Positions 1 to 6,329 are shown, numbered from the stretch's first letter. The stretch: DNA of 7,541 nt from Pseudorhodobacter sp. (GCA_024641255.1 JAHEDL010000156.1:1-7541), one strand, 5' to 3'. The notes: generated from the sequence alone by a model not told the origin. Made by a program: numbers and translations.

Positions 1-554
1 CGCTGTATAAGGCGGGCGCGGATGGGTTTTACTGCTCTGGCAGCTTGCAAACCGTCCGGGCAATGGCCGATCACGGCCTGCCGGTCTGCGGCCACGTCGG
101 GTTGATCCCGTCAAAGCGCACCTGGACGGGCGGCTTCAAGGCGGTCGGCAAAACGCTTGAATCGGCACAACTGGTCTATAACCAGTGCAAAGCCTTGGCC
201 GATGCAGGCGCATTTGCGGTGGAAATCGAAGTCGTGCCGCATTCGATCACCGAAGCCATCGCCGAAAAGACCGGGTTGTTCCTGATCTCGATGGGCGCAG
301 GCCCGGCCGGTCACGCGCAATACCTGTTCAGCGACGACGTGCTGGGCCAAAACGGCGGCCATGTGCCGCGCCATGCCAAGAAATACGCCAATTTCGCCGC
401 CGAATACGCCCGCCTGCAAGACCTGCGCATCGAAGCGATGCGCGCGTTTGCCTCTGATGTGCATTCCGGCGAATACCCGGCCCCACAATACATGGTCGAC
501 AGCAACCCCGAGGTTGTCGCCAACTTCCGCGATTGGCTTGATCAACAAGATTAA
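1..554 (+). CDS. panB: PanB-like hydroxymethyltransferase, 5'-truncated by window edge
   Basis: The frame is open from base 3 and ends at TAA 552-554, giving 183 visible C-terminal residues; the start lies outside the window. The family is the (beta/alpha)8 ketopantoate hydroxymethyltransferase, which transfers a hydroxymethyl group from methylene-tetrahydrofolate to 2-oxoisovalerate in pantothenate synthesis in the cytoplasm. Matches to E. coli PanB recalled from memory are LPVCGHVGL (visible residues 26-34; His31 corresponds to His136), GGFKAVGK (43-50), EIEVVP (74-79; Glu76 corresponds to catalytic Glu181), SMGAGPAG (96-103), GGHVPRHAKKY (118-128) and SGEYPAP (155-161). The oddity is the segment after AGAD, which reads GFYCSGS where E. 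coli has VKIEGGEW, so the Lys112/Glu114 pair is absent. There is also a C-terminal extension of roughly 20 residues. Family membership is secure. It may be a divergent paralogue with another substrate, so the symbol is provisional. Confidence 0.8.
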   Translation, partial: LYKAGADGFYCSGSLQTVRAMADHGLPVCGHVGLIPSKRTWTGGFKAVGKTLESAQLVYNQCKALADAGAFAVEIEVVPHSITEAIAEKTGLFLISMGAGPAGHAQYLFSDDVLGQNGGHVPRHAKKYANFAAEYARLQDLRIEAMRAFASDVHSGEYPAPQYMVDSNPEVVANFRDWLDQQD

Positions 555-594
555 GCCGCCCATTCCTCCCTGTCAGGCTTTGGCCAGACCGCCT

Positions 595-621
595 GCCCTG
601 CCCTTACCGGCAGGGCTTTTT
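595..621 (+). terminator. Intrinsic terminator of the panB-like gene
   Basis: A perfect 8-bp stem, GCCCTGCC (595-602) with GGCAGGGC (609-616), encloses the six-base loop CTTACC. It is followed at once by TTTTT (617-621) and a further T-rich stretch to about 629. It lies 40 bases after the TAA of the panB-like gene and in the same direction. This is a textbook Rho-independent terminator, and nothing on the plus strand downstream depends on read-through. Confidence 0.92.
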
Positions 622-654
622 CTGTTTCTGTGGCACCACTTGCCACCGCCAAAC

Positions 655-688
655 GCCTCCGGCGGGAGTATTTAAGAAAGAGCAATGG
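655..688 (+). repeat. 3' intergenic motif, copy 1 (after the panB-like gene)
   Basis: The core CCTCCGGCGGGAGTATTT (656-673) is followed by AAG and then AAAGAGCAATGG (677-688). The first part can fold as CTCC-GGCG-GGAG before TATTT, a small terminator-like hairpin. The second plus-strand copy at 4695-4729 shares CCTCC, GGGAGTATTT and the 12-base tail exactly. I recall the CCTCCGGCGGG(A)GTATTT pattern as common after genes in Rhodobacteraceae, but I cannot run the search. The motif lies in the sense orientation relative to the upstream gene. Its function is unknown. Confidence 0.7.
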
Positions 689-721
689 CTTTCATACTGG
701 TTCAAATATCCTCGCCGAAGG
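683..721 (-). repeat. 3' intergenic motif, minus-strand copy (after the permease gene)
   Basis: Read on the minus strand from 721, the sequence is CCTTCGGCGAGGATATTT (721-704), then GAACCAGTATGAAAGCC. It matches copy 1 at 14 of 18 core positions and lies downstream of the permease gene in that gene's own direction. Together with copy 1 it makes a long imperfect inverted repeat with arms 656-673 and 704-721. The tail differs from the AAAGAGCAATGG tail of the two plus-strand copies, so this is a more diverged member. Confidence 0.55.
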
Positions 722-730
722 CCCTACCGA

Positions 731-754
731 GCCCAAGCGCATTGGCGCTTGGGC
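731..754. other. Perfect 10-bp inverted repeat (strong hairpin without T-tract)
   Basis: GCCCAAGCGC (731-740) and GCGCTTGGGC (745-754) are exact complements around the loop ATTG. Neither strand has a run of T directly after the stem, so it is not a standard intrinsic terminator. It sits between the minus-strand 3' motif and the probable minus-strand terminator. A 3'-end stabilising hairpin for the ABC operon mRNA is possible, as is a backstop between convergent genes. Confidence 0.6.
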
Positions 755-755
755 G

Positions 756-782
756 AAACAAAAGCCATGCGCCGTAAGGCGC
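756..782 (-). terminator. Probable intrinsic terminator of the ABC operon
   Basis: On the minus strand the stem GCGCC-TTAC-GGCGC (782-769) is followed by ATGGC and then TTTTGTTT (763-756). It begins 15 bases after the permease stop. The stem is only 5 bp and the T-tract is displaced by five bases, so it is weaker than the panB-side terminator. Placement and strand fit well. Confidence 0.5.
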
Positions 783-797
783 GCTATTTGGCAACGG

Positions 798-3311
798 TCA
801 TTCCTGCGCGCGCAGCACTTGCGCCGGGCGCGCGGCCAGCGGGCGCAGAACGAAGACAAGGCTCGCCAGCAAAGTGCCCAGAATGCCGCCCAAAACGATG
901 GCAAGCGCCGAGATCGGTTCGAAGGCGTAATCCACCTCCATCACAAAGCGCATCACCGCCCAAGCGCCGGTTGCGCCAGCGGCTATCGCAACGCTGCCAG
1001 CGGCGGCGCCCATCAATCCGGCGCGCAGGGCAAAGCTGGCCAGTATCCGGCCGCGCGAGGCACCCAGCACTTTCAGCACCGACGCTTCATAAACCCGCGC
1101 CCGTTCGCCCGACGCGGCCGCGCCAATCAGCACCACAAAGCCCGTCAGCAAGGTTGCCATGGCGGCAATCGTGGTGGCTTGAGCGATTGCGGTCAGGGCT
1201 TCGCCGACACGACCAATCGCGGCTTTTACGCTGATCGCGGTGATGTTTGGATAGGCCGATGCGATGGTGCGCAAAATTCCGGCCTCGGCGCCGGTGTCGG
1301 CGTAGACTGTGGCGATTTCGGTATGCGGCGCCCCCGCCACGGCGGCGGGGTTCATCGTCATCACAAAGCCCATTCCGGCGTTGGAAAAATCCACCACCCG
1401 AAACGAGGTAATCTTGGCAACAATATCGCGACCCAAGATATTCACCGTCAGGCTATCACCCAAATGCAGGCCCATTTCTTCGGCTTCTTCGGCGGCAAAG
1501 GAAATCTGTGGCGGCCCTTGATAGTCTTTTGGCCACCACGCCCCGGCGGTAAGCGTTGTCGACGCGGGTTGTTCGGCCGCATAGGTCACGCCACGATCAC
1601 CCGCCAAAACCCAATGTTCGCCCGCAACCTTGCGGGCATCCTGACCGTTGATCTGGGTGATGATGCCACGCAACATCGGCGCGCTTTCAACTTTGGTCAC
1701 GGCCGGATTTGCCGCCAGCTTGGCGTGGAAGCCCGCAACCTGATCGGGCTGAATGTCGACAAAGAAGAACGACGGCGCGCGGGTGGGAAGATCGCGAGTA
1801 ATCGCCGCGCGCAGGTTGGCATCAATCTGCCCCACCGCCGCCAGTACCGTCAGCCCAAGCCCCAGCGCCAGCACCACCTGCACGGTTTCGGCGCGCGGGG
1901 CGCCGATAGAGGCAAGCGCCAGCCGCAGCGCGACCTTGCCGCGCAACCAAGGCAACCGGGCCAAACGGCGGGCCAGCCGCATCAACCCCCAGGCCGCAAG
2001 CGCCAGCACCAAGAGCGCCGCGATCACTCCGCCTGCGGTGCCAAGCGCCAGCATCGCCGTGCCCGACAGCCAAACCGCGCCGCCAATCAGCCCAAAGGCA
2101 AGCGCCAACATGGCAAAGCCATAGCGCCACCGCGGCCAACCACCCGCAACGCCGCCGCGATACAAGGCTGCCGCCCGCACCCGTTCGCTGCGTGCCAGCG
2201 GCCACAGCGCAAACAGGAAGGCGGCAGTGATGCCGTAAAACGCAGCTTCGGCCACCGGGCGGGGATAAAGCGCAATCTTGGCGGGAAACGGCAAGGCCGC
2301 CTGAATCGGCCCCGCCAATGCCAAGGGCACACCGATGCCCAACCCCAGCCCAAGCGCGACACCAAACAGCACCAAGAGGGCAATTTGCAGCAGATAGGCC
2401 TGAAAAATCAGCCCGCCAGTTGCGCCCAAGGTGCGTAGCGTGGCGATGGTGGAAATCTTGGCCTCAAGATACGATCGCACCGCTGCCGCTACGCCGACAC
2501 CGCCCACCGCCAGCCCCGCCAAACCCACCAGCACCAAAAACGCGCCGATGCGGTCGACAAAGCGTTCAACGCCGGGCGCGGCGCGGCGGCGGTCGCTCCA
2601 CCGCAGACCGGTATCGCGGAACCTGGCTTCGGCTTTGGCCTGCAAGGCGGTCAGATCGGCGTCTTTTGGCAAGATCATGCGATAGGCGCTGTCAAACAGC
2701 GATCCCGGCTCTAGCAGGCCAGATGTTTTCAGCGCATCGCGGCGCACTATTGTGCGCGGGGCCAGCATGAAGCCGCCGGTGGCGCTGTCGGGTTCGCGCA
2801 GGATGCGACCGGTCAGCACGAATTGTTGCGCGCCCAAGTGGAATTGATCACCCAAGGTCAGACCAACCTGATCGGCCAGAACGCCGTCCATCACAGCACC
2901 CGGCACGCCGCCCATGCCCGCCATTACGGTTTCAAAGCTGCCCGCCTCTAGCTGCACCGTGCCAAGCAGGGGGTAGGCGGTATCTACCGCTTTCACTTGG
3001 GTCAGCACGCGGGTGTCACCCGCCACCACCATCGAGCGGAAGTCGACGATTTCAGAAAGTTGCGTCGAAATTTCGGTCAGAAACGCGCGTTCTGCATCCG
3101 AGGCGAAGCGGTAGGTGAATTCAACCTGCGCATCGCCGCCCAACAGCACCGCACCCTGATCGGCAAGCCCGGCTTCGATGGCAGACCGCACCATGCCCAC
3201 ACCGGCAATCGCGGCAACGCCCAGCGCAACACAGGTCAAAAACACCCAAAAGCCGCGCAAGCCGCCGCGCAGTTCACGGCGCGCGATGCGCAGAGCAAGC
3301 AGCAGGCTCAT
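798..3311 (-). CDS. FtsX/YbbP-type ABC transporter permease
   Basis: This 837-residue inner-membrane protein is close in length to E. coli YbbP (about 800). It has ten likely membrane segments, at about 21-40, 255-278, 303-330, 355-372, 396-415, 420-442, 475-495, 710-732, 756-785 and 800-823. Two large extracytoplasmic regions lie at about 45-250 and 500-705. The FtsX-type cytoplasmic turns EAKISTIATLRTLGATGG (283-300) and YEASVLKVLGASRGRI (741-756) mark the two duplicated halves and would contact the ATPase. The start ATG at 3311-3309 overlaps the ATPase stop as ATGA, which implies translational coupling; no clear Shine-Dalgarno site precedes it. By family, type VII ABC proteins move the periplasmic domains by ATP hydrolysis rather than passing a substrate through a channel. 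The divergent esterase gene suggests a YbbAP-TesA-like role in pulling hydrophobic or lipid-like compounds from the membrane. A LolCE-like role is less likely given the double FtsX architecture and the neighbours. Confidence 0.9.
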   Translation of the reverse strand: MSLLLALRIARRELRGGLRGFWVFLTCVALGVAAIAGVGMVRSAIEAGLADQGAVLLGGDAQVEFTYRFASDAERAFLTEISTQLSEIVDFRSMVVAGDTRVLTQVKAVDTAYPLLGTVQLEAGSFETVMAGMGGVPGAVMDGVLADQVGLTLGDQFHLGAQQFVLTGRILREPDSATGGFMLAPRTIVRRDALKTSGLLEPGSLFDSAYRMILPKDADLTALQAKAEARFRDTGLRWSDRRRAAPGVERFVDRIGAFLVLVGLAGLAVGGVGVAAAVRSYLEAKISTIATLRTLGATGGLIFQAYLLQIALLVLFGVALGLGLGIGVPLALAGPIQAALPFPAKIALYPRPVAEAAFYGITAAFLFALWPLARSERVRAAALYRGGVAGGWPRWRYGFAMLALAFGLIGGAVWLSGTAMLALGTAGGVIAALLVLALAAWGLMRLARRLARLPWLRGKVALRLALASIGAPRAETVQVVLALGLGLTVLAAVGQIDANLRAAITRDLPTRAPSFFFVDIQPDQVAGFHAKLAANPAVTKVESAPMLRGIITQINGQDARKVAGEHWVLAGDRGVTYAAEQPASTTLTAGAWWPKDYQGPPQISFAAEEAEEMGLHLGDSLTVNILGRDIVAKITSFRVVDFSNAGMGFVMTMNPAAVAGAPHTEIATVYADTGAEAGILRTIASAYPNITAISVKAAIGRVGEALTAIAQATTIAAMATLLTGFVVLIGAAASGERARVYEASVLKVLGASRGRILASFALRAGLMGAAAGSVAIAAGATGAWAVMRFVMEVDYAFEPISALAIVLGGILGTLLASLVFVLRPLAARPAQVLRAQE

Positions 3312-3988
3312 GCTGTGGCACCGTCAATCCGGCCATCGACCAACCGCACCACCCGATCACAGCGCGCGGCCAGTTCGGGGGCGTGGGTGACCAGCACCAA
3401 GGTCGCGCCGTGGCGGTCGCGCAGGGCAAAAATCAGATCCATGATCGCGGCACCGTTCACCGAATCAAGATTGCCGGTGGGTTCATCGGCCAGCAAGATC
3501 GCGGGACGCGGGGCCGCTGCCCGCGCCAAAGCCACCCGCTGCTGTTCCCCACCCGACATTTGCGCCGGATAATGGTGCCGCCGCGCCGCAAGACCAACCG
3601 CCGCCAATTCGTCTTCGGCGCGGGCGAAGGCATCGGCCACGCCCGCAATTTCCATTGGCAGGGCGACGTTTTCCAAGGCAGTCATGGTTGGGATCAGGTG
3701 AAAGGATTGAAACACCACGCCCATACGACCGCGCCGAAACCGGGCCAGCCCGTCTTCGTCAAGCTGGTTCAGATCGGCCCCCAAGGCGGTGACGCCGCCT
3801 TTAGTGGCGCGTTCCAACCCACCCATCAGCATCAGTAACGAAGATTTTCCCGACCCGGACGGCCCAACAAGACCAAGGGTCTCGCCACGCGGCACGGTCA
3901 GGGTTATGCCTTTCAGGATATCCACCGCCCCGGCATTTCCCGCCAAGGTCAACCACGCGTCCTGCAACGCCAAAACGGTCTCGGTCAT
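3308..3988 (-). CDS. ybbA: ABC transporter ATP-binding protein, YbbA/LolD/MacB type
   Basis: This 226-residue cytoplasmic ATPase drives the adjacent permease. Visible motifs are Walker A GPSGSGKSS (42-50), Q-loop Gln94 in VVFQSFHLIP, signature MSGGEQQR (144-151), Walker B AILLADEPTGNLD (163-175) and the switch His202 in VTHAPE. The compact form with ADEPTGNLD is typical of the LolD/MacB/FtsE/YbbA group. The start at 3988 (MTETVLALQDAW) is chosen because the family begins just before a beta-strand like this and because GGGA lies seven bases upstream. An in-frame extension to 4051 would add 21 non-conserved residues running into the divergent esterase gene. The TGA at 3310-3308 overlaps the permease start by four bases. 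The symbol follows the tesA/ybbAP gene order; LolD-like is the main alternative name. Confidence 0.92.
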   Translation of the reverse strand: MTETVLALQDAWLTLAGNAGAVDILKGITLTVPRGETLGLVGPSGSGKSSLLMLMGGLERATKGGVTALGADLNQLDEDGLARFRRGRMGVVFQSFHLIPTMTALENVALPMEIAGVADAFARAEDELAAVGLAARRHHYPAQMSGGEQQRVALARAAAPRPAILLADEPTGNLDSVNGAAIMDLIFALRDRHGATLVLVTHAPELAARCDRVVRLVDGRIDGATA

Positions 3989-4049
3989 GATGAAATCCCA
4001 ATTGCTACGCTTCACATATGCGCCGCTTGTGCAAATTCGCAATGTTATC
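3989..4049. promoter_or_regulatory. Candidate divergent control region between the ABC operon and the esterase
   Basis: Promoters for both directions must lie in or near this very short stretch. On the minus strand a weak sigma70-like pair can be proposed: TTGCGA (4042-4037) and TATGTG (4018-4013), with an 18-base spacer. An imperfect palindrome, TTGTGCAA-ATTCGCAA (4027-4042), overlaps that -35 element and could be an operator, though only the outer bases match well. No convincing plus-strand promoter is visible. This is a placement argument more than a sequence match. Confidence 0.25.
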
Positions 4050-4664
4050 ATGGCGATTATTCTGTCGATCAGCCCGGCTTTTGCGGCTCCGGTGACGGTA
4101 TTGGCCTTGGGCGACAGTTTGACCGAAGGCTATGGCCTGCCGCCCGAACAGGGCTTTGTGCCGCAACTGCAGGCGTGGTTGGCGGCGCAGGGGCAAGAGG
4201 TTACGCTGATCAACGCCGGGGTTTCGGGCGATACCACTGCAGGCGGGCTGTCGCGCACCGATTGGTCGCTGACGCCCGAAGTGGCGGCGATGATTGTCAA
4301 CCTGGGCGGCAATGACATGTTGCGCGGTATTGATCCGGCGGTGGCACGGGCCAATCTTGATGGCATCCTTGCCAAGGCGAAAGCCCGCAACCTGCCGGTT
4401 CTGCTGGTGGCGCTGCAGGCACCCGGCAACTATGGCGCCGACTATAAAACCGCCTTTGATGCCATGTATCCCGCACTTGCCGACCACTATGCGGCAGTGC
4501 TGTCGCCGCCGTATTTTGCCGCCGTCACCGACCCAGCGACGGGCCTGTTGGACCCCGCTTTGATGCAGGCGGATGGCATTCACCCCAATGCTGACGGCGT
4601 GAAGAAAGCGGTCGCGGCGCTGGGACCGAAGGTTTTGGACCTGCTGGCGCAGGTGCAAAAATAG
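3990..4664 (+). CDS. tesA: Secreted SGNH/GDSL esterase-lipase, TesA type
   Basis: This protein hydrolyses ester or thioester bonds (acyl-CoA, aryl esters or lysophospholipid in E. coli TesA), probably in the periplasm. All SGNH blocks are present: block I GDSLTEGYG (41-49, nucleophile Ser43), block II NAGVSGDT (75-82, oxyanion Gly80), block III LGGND (105-109, Asn108) and block V DGIHPN (195-200, Asp195 and His198). A signal peptide is likely: Arg17 precedes the hydrophobic run VIMAIILSISPAFA, with cleavage near AFA-A (about residues 31-33). The start is uncertain. ATG 3990 gives 224 residues, GTG 4029 gives 211 with a compact 19-residue signal, and ATG 4050 gives 204 without a positive N-region. 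None has a clear ribosome site, and ATG 3987 is also in frame. The gene is divergent from the ABC ATPase, as tesA is from ybbAP in E. coli, so a joint function is likely. Confidence 0.9.
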   Translation: MKSQLLRFTYAPLVQIRNVIMAIILSISPAFAAPVTVLALGDSLTEGYGLPPEQGFVPQLQAWLAAQGQEVTLINAGVSGDTTAGGLSRTDWSLTPEVAAMIVNLGGNDMLRGIDPAVARANLDGILAKAKARNLPVLLVALQAPGNYGADYKTAFDAMYPALADHYAAVLSPPYFAAVTDPATGLLDPALMQADGIHPNADGVKKAVAALGPKVLDLLAQVQK

Positions 4665-4669
4665 CCAAA

Positions 4670-4683
4670 GCCGCGTTTGCGGC
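4670..4683 (+). terminator. Weak hairpin after the esterase gene
   Basis: GCCGC (4670-4674) pairs with GCGGC (4679-4683) around GTTT, six bases after the TAG. There is no T-tract, so it would not terminate efficiently alone. The CTCC/GGAG hairpin and TATTT of the following 3' motif may do that job instead. Confidence 0.25.
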
Positions 4684-4694
4684 CAGCGGAGGAC

Positions 4695-4729
4695 CCTCCG
4701 GGGGGGAGTATTTCAGCAAAGAGCAATGG
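4695..4729 (+). repeat. 3' intergenic motif, copy 2 (after the esterase gene)
   Basis: CCTCC (4695-4699) is followed by a G-run and GGGAGTATTT (4704-4713), then CAGC and AAAGAGCAATGG (4718-4729). Compared with copy 1 it has one extra G and one extra base before the tail, and the 12-base tail is identical. GGAGG at 4688-4692, directly in front, is complementary to CCTCC and could compete for pairing with GGGAG. The motif is again downstream of, and in the same sense as, the preceding gene. The ATG in its tail is in frame with the next gene but is unlikely to be its start. Confidence 0.7.
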
Positions 4730-4794
4730 CAAGCACAGGGGGCCTTGCACCTGCGCCGCCTTCGGTCAAACTGCCGCAAAAGCCGGAGACGCCG

Positions 4795-6201
4795 ATGACC
4801 CTTCTGACCGAACTTTCTGCCGCACTTGGCGCTGCGCATGTTATCACCGGGGCCGACCTTGACCGCTATCGGTCAGATTGGACGCAGCATTACACCGCAG
4901 ACCCGATTGCGGCGGTACGGCCCGGATCGACCGCCGAAGTCGCCGAAACGCTGCGCATTGCCGCGCGGCACAACATGCCGGTAATCCCGGTGTCGGGGCG
5001 CACTGGCCTTGTTGGCGGTGCGATGACCAAAGGCGGGCTGATGCTTTCGGTCGAACGGTTGAACAAGATCCGCGAAATCCGCGCCAATTCTCGCATTGCG
5101 ATTGTCGAGGCAGGCGTGGTGTTGGACCGGTTGCACGAGGCGGCAGAGGCCGAGGGGCTGTATTTTCCGCTGTGGTTTGGCGCACGCGGATCGGCGATGA
5201 TAGGGGGCGTGCTGTCGACCAATGCGGGTGGGTCGAATGTGCTGCGCTATGGGTCTACCCGCGCGCTGTGTCTGGGGCTTGAGGTGGTGCTGGCCGATGG
5301 TCGGGTGCTGAATGTGATGAGCCAGTTGCACAAGGACAACTCTGGCTATGATCTGAAACAGCTGTTCATCGGGGCGGAAGGCACGCTTGGGGTGATTACC
5401 GCAGCGGTGATGAAGCTGGTACCACGGCCCCGCGCCTATGCCACCGCGACGCTGTCGGCGCGCAGTCTGCCAGATGCGCTGGTGCTGCTGAACCGGTTGC
5501 AGACCGCATCGGGCGGTCTGGTGGAAGCCTTCGAATATATGCCGGAAAGCTATATGCGCCGTTTGGCCGAGGTGCGGCCCGATATACGCCAGCCCTTTGC
5601 GCCCCGGCAGGCCACCAATATTCTGGTTGAGTTGGGTTCGACGCGCCCCGCCGATGCTACGCCGGGCGACGACGGGGCGCTGCCGTTGACGCAGCTTTTG
5701 GAAACCACGCTGGGCGAGATGCTGGAAGAAGGCATGGTGCTGGACGCCGAGATTGCCCAGACCGAAGCGCAGCGCCGCGCGATGTGGGAACGCCGCGAGT
5801 TGGCGGCCGAAATCACGGTGGCGCGCCAGCCTGCGATTGATACCGATATTTGCCTGCCCACCGATCAGGTTGCGGTTTTTCTGGACCGTATTCACGCGCG
5901 GCTGCCGGCGTTGGATAACGGCGCCGAGACGCTTTCGGTGGCGCATTTGGGCGATGGCAACATCCATTTCACCGTCTTCCCCACCAGCGATTCGGCGGCG
6001 CTTTATGATCAGGTTGTCGAAGCGGTCGAGGATGAGGTGCAGGCGTTGGGCGGCAGCTTTAGCGCAGAACACGGTGTCGGGCTGTCAAAACTGCCGTCAA
6101 TGCAGCGCCGCAAGGACCCAGTTGCGTTGGACGTGATGCGGGCGATGAAAGCGGCGTTGGACCCGGCGAACCAGATGAACCCCGGCAAGGTTATTCCGTA
6201 A
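4795..6201 (+). CDS. FAD-binding 2-hydroxyacid dehydrogenase (GlcD / D-lactate / D-2-hydroxyglutarate type)
   Basis: This is a 468-residue flavoprotein of the vanillyl-alcohol-oxidase fold that oxidises a D-2-hydroxyacid to a 2-oxoacid and passes electrons to an acceptor. The FAD (PCMH) domain, about residues 35-215, shows VSGRTGLVGG (66-75), GARGSAMIGG (129-138), NAGG (143-146), LRYGS (150-154) and KDNSGYDLKQLF (180-191). The C-terminal cap carries HLGDGNIH (384-391), AEHGVG (424-429) and LDPANQMNPGKV (455-466). His384, His391 and Glu425 match the metal ligands of D-2-hydroxyglutarate dehydrogenase. The start is set by GGAG at 4785-4788, six bases before ATG 4795; an upstream in-frame ATG at 4726 lies inside the 3' motif and is rejected. 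The FAD half resembles human D2HGDH, but IDTDICLP (348-355) is closer to the TDVCVP of D-lactate dehydrogenases than to the KYD form, so the substrate is open. It stands 130 bases after the esterase and may have its own promoter. Confidence 0.9.
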   Translation: MTLLTELSAALGAAHVITGADLDRYRSDWTQHYTADPIAAVRPGSTAEVAETLRIAARHNMPVIPVSGRTGLVGGAMTKGGLMLSVERLNKIREIRANSRIAIVEAGVVLDRLHEAAEAEGLYFPLWFGARGSAMIGGVLSTNAGGSNVLRYGSTRALCLGLEVVLADGRVLNVMSQLHKDNSGYDLKQLFIGAEGTLGVITAAVMKLVPRPRAYATATLSARSLPDALVLLNRLQTASGGLVEAFEYMPESYMRRLAEVRPDIRQPFAPRQATNILVELGSTRPADATPGDDGALPLTQLLETTLGEMLEEGMVLDAEIAQTEAQRRAMWERRELAAEITVARQPAIDTDICLPTDQVAVFLDRIHARLPALDNGAETLSVAHLGDGNIHFTVFPTSDSAALYDQVVEAVEDEVQALGGSFSAEHGVGLSKLPSMQRRKDPVALDVMRAMKAALDPANQMNPGKVIP

Positions 6202-6285
6202 CGATGCCGTCTGCGGCGGCAACGGCCATTGGGTGCATGCCGTTATGCAAATCTACCCCAGCGGGCAAGCTGGACTTCGGCCGCC

Positions 6286-6315
6286 CTGCCCGTTAGCGGT
6301 AGCAGGTCTTTTTTT
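6286..6315 (+). terminator. Terminator or attenuator-like hairpin before the exporter gene
   Basis: CTGC-CCG (6286-6292) pairs with CGG (6297-6299) and, across a TA bulge, with GCAG (6302-6305), around the loop TTAG. GTC and seven T (6309-6315) follow. It would end the oxidoreductase transcript, but it lies only 14 bases before the GTG of the exporter. An upstream segment, CGGGCA (6262-6267), is exactly complementary to TGCCCG (6287-6292) and could form a competing fold. No leader peptide that terminates in this region is visible. Confidence 0.6.
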
Positions 6316-6329
6316 GAAAGCCCGCCGCC

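Noticed and set aside
630..2438. A 602-codon open frame on the plus strand
   Set aside because: It is antisense to the permease gene. Its translation is rich in Gln, Arg, His and Gly with no domain, as expected for a shadow frame in GC-rich DNA. It also starts in the terminator tail of the panB-like gene.
3989..4051. N-terminal extension of the ABC ATPase to 4051
   Set aside because: The added 21 residues are not part of the ABC fold and run across the esterase signal-peptide region. ATG 3988 has a GGGA upstream and fits the family start.
4726..4794. N-terminal extension of the FAD oxidoreductase from ATG 4726
   Set aside because: That ATG is part of the tail of the 3' motif, the extra 23 residues are Pro- and Ala-rich and not family-like, and ATG 4795 has a well-spaced GGAG.
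4873..6072. A 399-codon open frame on the minus strand
   Set aside because: It is antisense to the FAD oxidoreductase gene, which has full family motifs. The reverse translation is low-complexity, rich in Arg, His and Gln, with no recognisable fold.
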